Assembly: GCA_902363515.1 (NCBI GenBank)
Contig: CABJAN010000011.1
Location: forward strand, 62,001-126,000
Direction of reading: 5' to 3'
DNA: 64,000 bases
From: Bacillota bacterium
GTDB lineage: Bacteria > Bacillota > Clostridia > Lachnospirales > Lachnospiraceae
Positions 1 through 9,471 of the stretch are shown piece after piece. The translations under genes were made by a program, and so were the position numbers. Under the pieces are notes generated by a model. That model was given only the letters and a program-made list of their open reading frames with translations. It had not been told where the DNA came from and did no database searches. Numbering within the stretch: the stretch's first letter is position 1; every line of letters starts with the position of its first letter.

Positions 1-1348
1 ATAAGATGATGATATCACCTGGATCAGAGTTTTCTCTGATTACCGCTCTTCTTGGAGCAGCACCTAATACCGCACCAATTTCCATACGTTTTGCAACGTA
101 GTTTGGATGATAAATTTCTTTTACATATCCTGTTGCAAGACCAATCTGGTTACCGTAGGAAGAATATCCATGAGCTGCACCGCGAACCAGTTTCTTCTGA
201 GGTAATTTACCTTTCATAGTTTCTTTTACAGAAACAGTTGGGTCAGCAGCACCTGTCACACGCATAGCCTGGTAAACATAGGTACGTCCGGAAAGCGGGT
301 CACGGATAGCTCCGCCAAGACATGTTGCAGCACCACCAAATGGCTCAATCTCTGTTGGGTGGTTATGAGTCTCATTTTTGAAGTTAATAAGCCACTCTTC
401 TTCTTTTCCGTCTACATCAACAGGAACAACAATAGAGCATGCATTGATTTCATCAGACTCTTCCTGATCCTGAAGTTTGCCTTCTGCTTTTAATTTTTTC
501 ATAGCCATAAGAGCCAGGTCCATCAGGCAGACAAACTTGTCATCTCTGTCTTTATAAATCACCTGACGGTCAGCCAGATATTTTTCGTATGTTTTTACGA
601 TTGGTTCTTTGTAATCACCATCTCCAAAAGTAACATTCTTTAACTCTGTGGAGAATGTTGTATGACGGCAATGATCAGACCAGTATGTATCCAGTACACG
701 GATTTCTGTCATGGAAGGATCACGTTTTTCTTCGTTTTTATAATAATTCTGAATGTGAAGGAAATCTTTAAAGGTCATAGCAAGATTCAAAGAAGCATAC
801 AGTTCTTTAAGCTCATCCTCTGCCATATCAGCAAAGCCTTCAAAAATCTTTACATCTTCTGGTTCCTCAAAATTTGTCACCAGTGTTTCCGGTTTTTCTG
901 CTTCTGCTTCTCTGGAATCTACTGGGTTGATGCAATGTGCTTTGATCGCTTCCAGCTCTTCAAGAGAAACATTTCCTTCAATCACGTATGTAGTTGCAGA
1001 GCGGATGATCGGATTCTCATCCTCTTTTAAAAACTGTACACACTGTACGGCTGAATCTGCTCTCTGGTCAAACTGTCCAGGAAGATATTCTACAGAAAAT
1101 ACTTTGGAACCTTCCTTTCTTTCAAATGTTTCTTTAAACAATACATCTACAGGAGGTTCAGAGAACACACAGTTACATGCTTTCTCAAAAATCTCATCTG
1201 AGATATTCTCTACATCATAACGAATCAGTACACGTACTGCTTCTACGTCCTGAATTCCTAAATAACCTTCAATTTCATGTTTTAATTCTTTCGCCTGTAC
1301 TGCGAAATCTGGTTTTTTTTCAACATAGACACGTCTTACGTTGCTCAT
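1..1348 (-). CDS. purL: Phosphoribosylformylglycinamidine synthase, N-terminal part (cut by window edge)
   Basis: FGAM synthase makes formylglycinamidine ribotide from FGAR, glutamine and ATP in purine synthesis. About 449 codons are present, reading right to left from an ATG at 1346-1348 with an AAAGGAG site just upstream; the rest lies beyond position 1. The translation begins MSNVRRVYVEKKPDF and contains the family blocks YWSDHCRHTTFSTEL and KNETHNHPTEIEPFGG, which belong to the ATP/FGAR-binding region. The long N-terminal domain before the first block indicates the large single-chain form (about 1240 residues) rather than the small PurL that works with PurQ and PurS. It is transcribed away from the neighbouring peptide-uptake operon. 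Confidence 0.93.
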   Translation of the reverse strand, partial: MSNVRRVYVEKKPDFAVQAKELKHEIEGYLGIQDVEAVRVLIRYDVENISDEIFEKACNCVFSEPPVDVLFKETFERKEGSKVFSVEYLPGQFDQRADSAVQCVQFLKEDENPIIRSATTYVIEGNVSLEELEAIKAHCINPVDSREAEAEKPETLVTNFEEPEDVKIFEGFADMAEDELKELYASLNLAMTFKDFLHIQNYYKNEEKRDPSMTEIRVLDTYWSDHCRHTTFSTELKNVTFGDGDYKEPIVKTYEKYLADRQVIYKDRDDKFVCLMDLALMAMKKLKAEGKLQDQEESDEINACSIVVPVDVDGKEEEWLINFKNETHNHPTEIEPFGGAATCLGGAIRDPLSGRTYVYQAMRVTGAADPTVSVKETMKGKLPQKKLVRGAAHGYSSYGNQIGLATGYVKEIYHPNYVAKRMEIGAVLGAAPRRAVIRENSDPGDIIIL

Positions 1349-1425
1349 TCCGGCTCCTTTCTGCCCTCCCGGGGCATTGGCTTTTTCTTTTTACCAGTTG
1401 TAAAAATAGTTTATCATACATCTCC

Positions 1426-1475
1426 TTATAAGTAAAATTAATATGACTAATATTTTATATAATTTTTTCTAATAA
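1426..1475. repeat. 50-bp repeat, copy 1 (upstream of purL)
   Basis: This AT-rich 50-bp stretch recurs at 14657-14706 with a single mismatch. It begins TTATAAGTAAAATTAATATG and ends CTAATAA. Here it lies in the purL 5' region, so it may carry promoter elements for purL. The other copy sits beside the insertion sequence, 7 bp from its end. Its role is unknown. Confidence 0.75.
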
Positions 1476-1494
1476 CATGCGCTATGTTACAATT

Positions 1495-1540
1495 AAAAAA
1501 TCTGCTGTTTACTTATGTATTCTGTAATCAGCAGATTTTT
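1495..1540 (-). terminator. Rho-independent terminator after the DUF1177 gene
   Basis: A hairpin with arms AAAAATCTGCTG and CAGCAGATTTTT lies directly after the stop of the minus-strand gene ending at 1546 and runs into a T stretch on that strand. It ends the peptide-uptake operon before purL. Confidence 0.85.
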
Positions 1541-1545
1541 CAACT

Positions 1546-2490
1546 TTAAGCATCAATACCAAAGGTACGTAAATGTTCCATTGAGCCATATAATTTTTGT
1601 AGGTGAGCATATTCTTTTTCATCATAAAAGGAACATTCACCCTTTGTATAAGCTTTTGCTACTTCTAAAATAAATCTTGCAGCTTCATCTATTGACAGCA
1701 TATTTGTAGCCCCTGTTGCACATCCAGGAACTGCTGTTTCTGTTGTAATGGCTACCCCCACGACTGGCGCTGTCGTTGCCGTCGCCGGCTGCAAAATACT
1801 ATTTAAATGATACAGATTATTTCCATATGGTGTAATATCCTGCATACTTAATGCAAAAACTTTTGGAAGCTGTCCTGTAGTAATTTCCATAATACTTAAA
1901 AGATCTTCGCTAACCTTTAGAATATATCCATCTTTTACTGTTGGAGAAATAGAAAATCCTTTGTGATTCATAATCTTATTTCCTTTGGTAGTATCCACGG
2001 AAAGGATCGCATCTACAGATGCATCTACTTCGCTTTGATTCATCTGCGCCATGCTCACAGGAGAACCCATAAATGCAACTGGCTTATGAGGCTGTGTCGG
2101 TGCATCTGGACACACATGTGTAGATACCAGAACATCACCTTCTAAAAAGTCACCTCCCTTTTGCATTTTTAATAATTTTGCTGCTGTGGCTAATACGGTC
2201 AGCGCTCCGTCTCCATCAGAAACAAAACCCGTTCTTTCCGGTCTTGCCCCCAATCCCCCAAGTCTTCCAAGAAGTCCAATAGTAGGTGCAGTTCCTCCCT
2301 TTGATTTTCCATTTTTTCCAGGAATCATCACTTTAATCACATCTGTGCTCATTCCTTCTTCTCCTGTCAAAGTTTCCACTTTTACAGTACAATCTGATTT
2401 AATTCCCTTTAAAAATTCTGCTACTTTTTCTCCACTTGCATATGCAGAATCTAAAATTTCAAACATATCAATTATTTCTTTTACTAACAT
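1546..2490 (-). CDS. DUF1177 family protein
   Basis: The protein has 314 residues with no signal peptide or membrane segment and looks like a complete DUF1177 protein. Visible landmarks are a Gly-rich stretch near residues 85-105 (IGLLGRLGGLGARPERTGFV), a DGDGALT motif, and STHVCPDAPTQPHKPVAFMG near 123-143. Asp, His and Cys in these conserved blocks could form a metal or catalytic site, but no reaction is established for the family. It lies 9 bp downstream of an M20 metallopeptidase and is the last gene of a dipeptide ABC transporter operon. A role in handling the imported peptide or amide is therefore likely, but this is inference from context. Confidence 0.8.
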   Translation of the reverse strand: MLVKEIIDMFEILDSAYASGEKVAEFLKGIKSDCTVKVETLTGEEGMSTDVIKVMIPGKNGKSKGGTAPTIGLLGRLGGLGARPERTGFVSDGDGALTVLATAAKLLKMQKGGDFLEGDVLVSTHVCPDAPTQPHKPVAFMGSPVSMAQMNQSEVDASVDAILSVDTTKGNKIMNHKGFSISPTVKDGYILKVSEDLLSIMEITTGQLPKVFALSMQDITPYGNNLYHLNSILQPATATTAPVVGVAITTETAVPGCATGATNMLSIDEAARFILEVAKAYTKGECSFYDEKEYAHLQKLYGSMEHLRTFGIDA

Positions 2491-2499
2491 AGCCTCTCC

Positions 2500-3759
2500 T
2501 TACTGAATCCCCATTAAATCACACAAAGAAAGTATATAAATTTGTCCCGCATTTTTTACATCTTCAATATCTACTGTCTCATTATAAGAATGAATGCCAA
2601 CCGTGTTCGATGGTCCATATTGAATTGTAGGAATACCCTTTTCTCTGTATTCCCTTGCATCGCTAGATGCCCACTGATATGCAGGTAAAACTTCAATTTT
2701 CCATAATTCTTCTGCATGTTTCTTGATTGCTTCCACAATAGCTGCATCGATTTCTGTATAGTTACCAAAACTTTGGAAATCTAATGTATATTCAATTCCC
2801 TCCATCTGGCTCTTCTTTACAATATTATCCACACAATCGCGAATTTCCTGTTCATCAACTCCTATTGGCAGACGCACATCCAAAACAGCTTCACAGTAAT
2901 CAGGAACCATATTGGGTCTTACTCCGCCATGAATCATTCCTACATTTACTGCTACATGATCAATCACCTCTCCAGTACCTGCTCCATTTTTCTGTCCAGC
3001 AATCAATTTTGAATTAATCAATGCCTGTTTTTGATTTTCTCCATAATGTCCTTCAATTTTTCTAAGATCATCCAGATGCTCTAAAACATGAAAAAGTTTC
3101 AGAATCGCATTCTCGCCCTTATATCCAGCCAAACTTCCATGAGCAGACATTCCATGCGATTTAAAAATCAATTCAGCTTTTCCTTTTTGTCCAATTTCAA
3201 TATTATCATGAGAAGTCGGTTCTCCTACCAAACAAGCATCTGCATTTTCTGCATAGCCATTGTCACATAACCATTTTGTACCAAATTCACCTCCACTCTC
3301 TTCATCTGAAACAATATGAAGACGAATATTTCCGTTCAATTGTGCACCTGATTCCTTTAGAATCTTCATTGCAAAAAGAAATCCAGCAACACCCGCTTTC
3401 ATATCAGAAGTTCCTCTTCCTAAAATTTCTTTTTCTGTAATTTCTCCAGAAAACGGATCAAAATCCCACTGTTCTCGATCACCTGCTGGTACTACATCTA
3501 CATGTCCATTCAAAATTACGCTAAACCCATCTTCTTTACCCATATGAGCCACAATACAAGGAAACTCTTCATTACATCCAACTTCTTCCCAGTCAATCCC
3601 TGCATCTTCAAGATACTTTTCCACAAAATCTATGACTGGGCGTTGACTTCCAATGGGATTTTCACTTGGTATCTTAATCAATTGTGAAACCAATTCAACA
3701 AGATCATCTAACTGCCCTTTCGCTCTATCTAAAATCTCTGCTTTTGTCACTTTACTCAT
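2500..3759 (-). CDS. M20 family metallopeptidase (ArgE/DapE/CPG2-like)
   Basis: A 419-residue cytoplasmic zinc hydrolase of the M20 family, which cleaves peptides or N-acyl amino acids. Metal and catalytic motifs are visible: LNGHVDVVPAG (metal His, catalytic Asp) near residue 85, GRGTSDMKAG (bridging Asp), DEESGGEFGT (catalytic and metal Glu), VGEPTS, and a C-terminal metal His in GIHSYNETVD. The dimerisation domain lies in the middle third. It sits between the oligopeptide ATPase gene and the DUF1177 gene, so it probably hydrolyses the imported peptide. The exact substrate (dipeptide, acetylornithine-like or carbamoyl compound) cannot be told from sequence. Confidence 0.9.
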   Translation of the reverse strand: MSKVTKAEILDRAKGQLDDLVELVSQLIKIPSENPIGSQRPVIDFVEKYLEDAGIDWEEVGCNEEFPCIVAHMGKEDGFSVILNGHVDVVPAGDREQWDFDPFSGEITEKEILGRGTSDMKAGVAGFLFAMKILKESGAQLNGNIRLHIVSDEESGGEFGTKWLCDNGYAENADACLVGEPTSHDNIEIGQKGKAELIFKSHGMSAHGSLAGYKGENAILKLFHVLEHLDDLRKIEGHYGENQKQALINSKLIAGQKNGAGTGEVIDHVAVNVGMIHGGVRPNMVPDYCEAVLDVRLPIGVDEQEIRDCVDNIVKKSQMEGIEYTLDFQSFGNYTEIDAAIVEAIKKHAEELWKIEVLPAYQWASSDAREYREKGIPTIQYGPSNTVGIHSYNETVDIEDVKNAGQIYILSLCDLMGIQ

Positions 3760-3783
3760 GTTTCTCTTCCTTTCTTTTCTGTA

Positions 3784-4764
3784 TCAATCTTTGTAAAGAA
3801 AACAAGCTACCTTATGTTTATCTGTTATCTCTTTTAATTCCGGCTTTTCTTGTTTACATCTCTCTTGACAAAATTCACATCTACCTGCCAATGGACATCC
3901 CTTTTGTTCACCAATTGGACTTGGTATTTCGCCCTTTAACACAATACGCTCTCTTTTTTCAAGTGGAGATTCTGGCGGAATAGAAGATAATAGTGCCTTT
4001 GTATATGGATGAAGCGGGTTTCTATATAATTCTCCGGCTTCACAAATTTCTACCATACTACCTAAATACATAATAGCAATTCGATCACTGATATGTTTGA
4101 TAACACTTAGGTCATGAGAAATAAACACATACGTTAATCCATATTCTTTCTGAAGTTTATTAAAAAGATTCAACACCTGCGCTTGTATGGAAACATCCAA
4201 TGCTGAAACAGGTTCATCGCACACAATCAACTTTGGATTCAAAGACAGGGCTCTAGCAATATTAATTCTTTGTCTTTGTCCACCAGAAAATTCATGAGGA
4301 TAACGGTGTACATGCTGAATATCCAAACCAACTGTTTTTAATAACTCCAAGGCTCTTTCTGACCGCTCTTTTTTACTATCTAGTACCTTGTGCGCAATCA
4401 TTGGTTCTTCTACCAATTTACCGGCTGTCATTCTAGGGTCTAAAGATGAAAATGGATCTTGAAAAACCATTTGTATATCTTTTTTTATTTTCTTTAATTC
4501 TTTTCCCTTTAAACCAAGGATATTTTCACCCTTGTATTCTAAAGTTCCACTTGTTGGTTTATGAAGCTGTACCAGACACTTGCCAAAAGTAGATTTACCA
4601 CATCCAGACTCACCAATAATCCCTAATGTTTCACCTTCATATACATCTAAAGAAACGTTAGATAATGCATGAAGAATTTGTGGTTTTTCACTTAATTTCC
4701 GACTCTTGATTTTAAAATCTTTGCTCAGATTTTGAATTTTTAGAATCACCTTTTTCTCATCCAT
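3784..4764 (-). CDS. Peptide ABC transporter ATP-binding protein (DppF/OppF type)
   Basis: A 326-residue ATPase that powers peptide import as one half of the ATPase pair. Walker A GESGCGKST is at residues 51-59, the signature FSGGQRQRINIARAL is near 160, Walker B LIVCDEPVSALD follows, and the switch His is in FISHDLSV. The C-terminal oligopeptide-transporter extension carries a Cys cluster (GCPLAGRCEFCQERC) like those that bind an iron-sulphur cluster in DppD/DppF relatives. Its start overlaps the preceding dppD-like gene by 8 bp, which suggests translational coupling. The substrate is inferred from the neighbouring binding protein and peptidase. Confidence 0.92.
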   Translation of the reverse strand: MDEKKVILKIQNLSKDFKIKSRKLSEKPQILHALSNVSLDVYEGETLGIIGESGCGKSTFGKCLVQLHKPTSGTLEYKGENILGLKGKELKKIKKDIQMVFQDPFSSLDPRMTAGKLVEEPMIAHKVLDSKKERSERALELLKTVGLDIQHVHRYPHEFSGGQRQRINIARALSLNPKLIVCDEPVSALDVSIQAQVLNLFNKLQKEYGLTYVFISHDLSVIKHISDRIAIMYLGSMVEICEAGELYRNPLHPYTKALLSSIPPESPLEKRERIVLKGEIPSPIGEQKGCPLAGRCEFCQERCKQEKPELKEITDKHKVACFLYKD

Positions 4765-5770
4765 TTTCCTTCACCTCGCCTCTTCTTAGTTGTTCCTTTT
4801 TATTCTGTCTGTGACAGGCTACAAAATGCCCCTCTTCTAACTCCATAAGCGGCGGTACCTCTTTATTGCATATTTCAGTGGCATACTGACAGCGATTACA
4901 AAAATTGCAACAATTGCCTGTCAGACGCAAATCAGGTGGTGTACCAGGAATGGTATTTAATTCCCCTTTTACCTCATCACTCAGTTTTGGCATAGAATCT
5001 AACAGCCCCCATGTATATGGATGCATGGGATTTAAATACAGATTCTTGGCAGTGGCATACTCTACGGTTTTCCCTGCATACATAACCATAACTGTATCAC
5101 ACATTTTCCATACAACACCTAAATTATGTGTAATTAATAAAATGGATGTATCCATTTCCTCCTGCAATTCTTCCAGTAACTCCAGAACCTGTGCCTGCAC
5201 GGTTACATCCAATGCTGTAGTTGGTTCATCTGCAATAATCATTTTGGGTTTACAGCACACTGCCATTGCAATGATAACTCTCTGACACATACCTCCAGAA
5301 AGTTCATATGGATAGGATTCCATTCTTTTTTCTGGCTGTGGAATCCCTACCTTTTTCAGTGCATCAATCGCCTTTTGTTTTGCCTCTTCCCTAGTTACAT
5401 CTTGATGAGCACAGATCATTTCCACCATCTGATTCCCAATTTTAAACACAGGATCTAAAGATGTCATAGGGTCCTGAAAGACAACGGCAATATCCTTTCC
5501 TCTATAGTTCAACAATTCATTTTTGTTTAATTTCAAAATATCTTTTCCATCAAAATGGATCTCACCTTCAACAATTTTTCCTATTTTAGGAAGAAGACGA
5601 ATGATGGAGGAAGCAGTCACACTCTTTCCTGAACCAGACTCTCCCACGATTCCCATGGTCTCTCCTTTATTTAAAGTAAAACTAACACCGTCAACTGCTT
5701 TTGAAACACCGCTGGCGGTAAAGAAATATGTTTTTAAATCCTTCACAGTAAGCAATTCTTTACTACTCAT
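4757..5770 (-). CDS. Peptide ABC transporter ATP-binding protein (DppD/OppD type)
   Basis: The second ATPase of the importer, 337 residues. Walker A GESGSGKS begins at residue 43, the signature is LSGGMCQRVIIAMA, and Walker B is MIIADEPTTALD. The C-terminal Cys-rich extension (NCCNFCNRCQYATEIC) matches the iron-sulphur-binding tail seen in this subfamily. It follows the DppC permease closely and overlaps the DppF gene. It acts on the cytoplasmic face of the DppB/DppC channel. Confidence 0.92.
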   Translation of the reverse strand: MSSKELLTVKDLKTYFFTASGVSKAVDGVSFTLNKGETMGIVGESGSGKSVTASSIIRLLPKIGKIVEGEIHFDGKDILKLNKNELLNYRGKDIAVVFQDPMTSLDPVFKIGNQMVEMICAHQDVTREEAKQKAIDALKKVGIPQPEKRMESYPYELSGGMCQRVIIAMAVCCKPKMIIADEPTTALDVTVQAQVLELLEELQEEMDTSILLITHNLGVVWKMCDTVMVMYAGKTVEYATAKNLYLNPMHPYTWGLLDSMPKLSDEVKGELNTIPGTPPDLRLTGNCCNFCNRCQYATEICNKEVPPLMELEEGHFVACHRQNKKEQLRRGEVKENG

Positions 5771-5793
5771 ATGTTTCCCTCATTCTTCCTTCA

Positions 5794-6702
5794 TCATCTT
5801 TTCATCTTCGGATCAAGCACATCTCTAACGCCATCTCCTAAAAGGTTAAACCCAAGAACAGTAACCAAAATAAATACGCCCGATATAGTAGCAATATGAG
5901 GTGCTGTATTTAAGCAATCTCTACCAGCACGTAAAATATTTCCCCAGGAAGCAGTTGGCTGCGCAATTCCCAATCCTAAAAAACTTAAGGTTGCTTCTGA
6001 AATAATCGCACCTGCAATATTCAGTGTTGCATAAACGATAATCGGAGAAATCGTATTTGGCAAAATATGCCCAAACAACATTCTCATATTTGAAATACCG
6101 ATTACACGACCTGCATTACAATATTCTTCATTTTTAACAATATGTACTTGACCACGAACTACTCTGGCAAATGTAGGAACATTTCCAATACCTATAGCCA
6201 AAATAACATTTTGCAGTCCTGAACCTAAAATAGTCATTAAAATAATTGCCAAAAGAACAAATGGAAAAGCAAGCATACCATCCATAATTCTCATAATAAC
6301 AGCATCTACAACCCCACCTGCATAGCCAGAAATAAGACCAAGAAGAATTCCAATGACACCTCCAACAATCGTTCCACCAATTGCAGCAATTAAAGAAATT
6401 CTGGCACCATAAACTACACGAGAAAACAAATCTCTTCCAAATTCATCTGTGCCAAACAGGTGCCCATTTTCCCCCAATCCTAAATAAGTCTCAGATGGTT
6501 TAATTGCATTTGGATCATGAGTAGCAAGCAAAGGTGCAAAAACAGCTAAAACAATCATAAATACCACTATCACCAGACCAATCATAGCTGTTTTGTTTCT
6601 CTGCAATTTATTCCAAACATTATTTGATTTTCGTTCTTTTTTTACAAGTTGGGAATGGGCTTCAATTCCCATTTTTTCTGTCGTATAAGTCTTTTCCGTC
6701 AT
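5794..6702 (-). CDS. Peptide ABC transporter permease (DppC/OppC type)
   Basis: A 302-residue inner-membrane permease. A cytoplasmic N-terminus of about 40 residues precedes the first membrane helix (MIGLVIVVFMIVLAVFAPLL). The OppC N-terminal motif GTDEFGRDLFSRVVYGAR follows, then five more helices. The coupling loop that contacts the ATPases is around VVRGQVHIVKNEEYCNAGRVIG. Its start directly abuts the dppB-like stop. Together the two permeases form the peptide channel. Confidence 0.92.
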   Translation of the reverse strand: MTEKTYTTEKMGIEAHSQLVKKERKSNNVWNKLQRNKTAMIGLVIVVFMIVLAVFAPLLATHDPNAIKPSETYLGLGENGHLFGTDEFGRDLFSRVVYGARISLIAAIGGTIVGGVIGILLGLISGYAGGVVDAVIMRIMDGMLAFPFVLLAIILMTILGSGLQNVILAIGIGNVPTFARVVRGQVHIVKNEEYCNAGRVIGISNMRMLFGHILPNTISPIIVYATLNIAGAIISEATLSFLGLGIAQPTASWGNILRAGRDCLNTAPHIATISGVFILVTVLGFNLLGDGVRDVLDPKMKR

Positions 6703-7665
6703 TTACTTTCCTCCATTCCCATTCTCATAATTTACTTTAGGATTAATCATGGTATAGACAATATCTACCACCAGGTTGATTACAACAAATACGATTGCTG
6801 TAAACAAAACAACCCCTTGAATCAATGCATAATCTCTGTTATCAATCGCACTTACGATCATAGTTCCCATACCAGGCCATGCAAAGATGCTTTCTGTTAA
6901 AATTGCTCCTGTAAATGCTGTGGCAAGCTGAAGACCTAAAACAGTTACAATCGGAGGTAATGCATTCTTTAATGCATGTTTCCATATAACAACACTTTCT
7001 CGAAGCCCTCTTGCTCTCAGCGCCCTAATGGAATCATTATTTACCACTTCTAACATGCTTGATCTGGTAATTCTGGCAAATGTAGCCATTGGAATTGTAG
7101 ACAGACAAAAACAAGGCAGAATCATATGGCTGATTACATCCCACAGACCATTTCCCATATCTCCCATTCCCATAGCTGGAAGCCATCCCAGATTGACACT
7201 AAACACTAGGACTAGCATTAATCCCATCCAAAAAATAGGCATAGAAACACCAATCAATGCAATTACCATAAAAATGTAATCCAACATGGAATATTGTTTT
7301 ATTGCAGAGATAATTCCTGCCATCACGCCTAAAACAAGCGCAATCAAAAGACTTGTCAAGGTAATCAAAAGTGTATTTGGCACTCTTTCCATAATCAACT
7401 CTATCACTGGTTGGTTATAAGAATAAGATTTCCCAAAATCCCCTGAAAGAATCTGTTTCAAGTACATCATGTACTGTTCACCCTTACTTTTGTTAAGTCC
7501 AAGTTCTTCTTCCAGTTGTTCTACAGCTTCCTTGGGTGCTTGCGGACCTAACATTGTAAGTGCAGGATTCCCTGGTATCATGCGAGTAAGAATAAATGTA
7601 ATCGTAATTACAATAAAAAGTGTCGGAATACTCTGCAAAACCCTTTTCAGTATTGTTTTTAGCAT
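6703..7665 (-). CDS. Peptide ABC transporter permease (DppB/OppB type)
   Basis: A 320-residue permease with six predicted helices, beginning with an N-terminal helix (SIPTLFIVITITFILTRMIP) typical of DppB. The family motif PGNPA follows it. The coupling motif is near RSSMLEVVNNDSIRALRARGL. A good GGAGG site precedes the ATG. A 43-nt hairpin separates it from the binding protein gene upstream, which probably lowers expression of the membrane genes relative to the binding protein. Confidence 0.92.
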   Translation of the reverse strand: MLKTILKRVLQSIPTLFIVITITFILTRMIPGNPALTMLGPQAPKEAVEQLEEELGLNKSKGEQYMMYLKQILSGDFGKSYSYNQPVIELIMERVPNTLLITLTSLLIALVLGVMAGIISAIKQYSMLDYIFMVIALIGVSMPIFWMGLMLVLVFSVNLGWLPAMGMGDMGNGLWDVISHMILPCFCLSTIPMATFARITRSSMLEVVNNDSIRALRARGLRESVVIWKHALKNALPPIVTVLGLQLATAFTGAILTESIFAWPGMGTMIVSAIDNRDYALIQGVVLFTAIVFVVINLVVDIVYTMINPKVNYENGNGGK

Positions 7666-7701
7666 ACTCTGCCTCCTTAACTAAACGTCATCTATCAAAA
7701 T

Positions 7702-7744
7702 CTGTCTCACTCATTGCCCCTAAAACAGGCATTGAGTGAGACAG
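7702..7744 (-). promoter_or_regulatory. Intercistronic hairpin between binding protein and permease genes
   Basis: Arms of 17 nt (CTGTCTCACTCATTGCC and its near-perfect complement, one mismatch) flank a 9-nt loop. Only a weak T run (ATTTTG) follows on the minus strand, so partial termination or protection of the upstream mRNA 3' end is more likely than full stop. This is a common way to make more binding protein than permease. Confidence 0.7.
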
Positions 7745-7754
7745 ATAAAATTAT

Positions 7755-9389
7755 TTATTGAATAACCCAAACATTTTCTTCGTCTGTAACTAATTTTATA
7801 GTACCGTCAGACCTTTGATTAAAATCCTGAACTCTTGGATGAACTCCCATACATTCGTATGGATTTCCATAAAAGATTCCTGTATCGTCATTTGTAATGA
7901 TCTTTAATACTTTTTTATATATTTCCGCACGCTTTTCTTGATCTGTTTCAATCAAAGCATCTGCCAATAACTGATCTACTTCTGGATTATTATATCCCTG
8001 TCCATTTCCAAGTGTACCAATTGCATCTGATTTGAACATCTTATCAAAGAAGAAATATGGATCTGGATACCATAACCATCCCATTGCAAAGATATCTGCC
8101 TGTCCAGATGCACCAACCTCGCTGAAAGCACCCCATTCTACGGTATTAATATTTAAATCAACGCCTACCATCTTCCAATATGACTGAAGAATTGTTGCCG
8201 CTTTCTGACGGAATGTTTCATTTGTCACATAAATATCCAATTCCATTCCATCTGCATACCCTGCTTCTGCAAGTAACTCTTTTGCTCCTTCCGGATCGTA
8301 GGATGGAACATCTGCTTCTACTGCTTCATCATATCCCCATGATGCTTTTGGTAGTGGAAGACATGCTTCTTCCCCTTCTCCATACTGGAATACACCTGCT
8401 GCTAACTCTTTGTAATCAACTGCTTTTATCAATGCTTCTCGAACCTTCGGATCTGCAGTTGGTCCATTTACCATATTGAAATATGCATAAGTAATCTGAA
8501 TACTAGGCTTCTTTAATAAATTGATTTTTTCATCCTCAGCAACAAGTTTTACAGATTCACCAGAGATCTGCATAGCGATATCAATCTCACCAGTTCTTAA
8601 AGCATTTACTTCCTGGTTCTGATCTGTAATTACTTTAAAAACAACATGATCTAAGTTTGGTTCACCAAGAAAATACTTTTCATTTTTCACTAATTCTGTC
8701 TGTTGATCCAAACTGAATTTTTCCATCATGAAAGGACCCGTACCTACTAAATGATTACCAAATTCATCGCCCCAACCTTCTACTTCTTCTTTTGGAACAA
8801 TTCCATTTCCAATATTTGTTAATGCAGTCATAAATACGGCACTTGGTGCTTTTAAAACAGCTTTCACATGAGTCTCATCCACTGCCTCTGCATAATCTAA
8901 CATATCAAGACGCTGTAAGGCCGATTCTTTTGCAGAACGATTTAAACTGTAAGCAACATCTTCTGCTGTCATTTTTCTACCATCTTGGAATTTTCCGGGA
9001 TGAAAATACACATCATCACGAATGGTAAACAGATATTCCATTCCATCTTCACTAATGGTCCATTCCGTTGCAAGCGATGGCTTAATATTTGCAATTTCTT
9101 TATCATATGTTACCACTGTATCACATACCTGATAAAGAATCTGTGCCTCGTAAGTTCCTGTATATTTTACAGGATCAAGATTTTTAGGCGAAGAGATCAG
9201 TGCAATCTTTAATTCTCCACCTTTTGTCACTTCATCTGGAACATCAATAGATGCTTCTTTGTTTACAATTTCTTCTTTGTTATCTGCTGTCTTCCCTTCT
9301 TGCTTTTCTGTTTTTTCTTTACTTCCACAGCCCGCCACTGACATAGCCATAACTGCTGCAAGAACGATAGCAATTACTTTCTTCTTCAT
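7755..9389 (-). CDS. Peptide-binding lipoprotein of ABC importer (family 5)
   Basis: A 544-residue extracytoplasmic solute-binding protein (DppA/OppA family, SBP family 5). The signal peptide ends in a lipobox (MSVAGC, acylated Cys21), followed by a charged linker rich in Lys and Glu. The family block (LKIALISSPKNLDPVKYTGT onward) and the later TGPFMMEKF and DPYFFFDKM blocks are clear. It is the first structural gene of the operon and has its own promoter and AAAGGAGG site. The ligand is probably a short peptide, judged from the co-transcribed M20 peptidase; nickel or sugar ligands are less likely. Confidence 0.92.
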   Translation of the reverse strand: MKKKVIAIVLAAVMAMSVAGCGSKEKTEKQEGKTADNKEEIVNKEASIDVPDEVTKGGELKIALISSPKNLDPVKYTGTYEAQILYQVCDTVVTYDKEIANIKPSLATEWTISEDGMEYLFTIRDDVYFHPGKFQDGRKMTAEDVAYSLNRSAKESALQRLDMLDYAEAVDETHVKAVLKAPSAVFMTALTNIGNGIVPKEEVEGWGDEFGNHLVGTGPFMMEKFSLDQQTELVKNEKYFLGEPNLDHVVFKVITDQNQEVNALRTGEIDIAMQISGESVKLVAEDEKINLLKKPSIQITYAYFNMVNGPTADPKVREALIKAVDYKELAAGVFQYGEGEEACLPLPKASWGYDEAVEADVPSYDPEGAKELLAEAGYADGMELDIYVTNETFRQKAATILQSYWKMVGVDLNINTVEWGAFSEVGASGQADIFAMGWLWYPDPYFFFDKMFKSDAIGTLGNGQGYNNPEVDQLLADALIETDQEKRAEIYKKVLKIITNDDTGIFYGNPYECMGVHPRVQDFNQRSDGTIKLVTDEENVWVIQ

Positions 9390-9440
9390 CTCATTTCCTC
9401 CTTTAGCAACAATTCATTATCTCCATAATCTTTCATAAAA

Positions 9441-9469
9441 AGATAACATATCCCTTCTTCCTTTTACAA
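9441..9469 (-). promoter_or_regulatory. Promoter of the peptide-uptake operon
   Basis: On the minus strand TTGTAA (9464-9469) and TTATCT (9441-9446) are separated by 17 nt, upstream of the binding lipoprotein gene. A long inverted repeat ends 2 bp upstream of the -35, as expected for an activator site. Confidence 0.6.
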
Positions 9470-9471
9470 GA

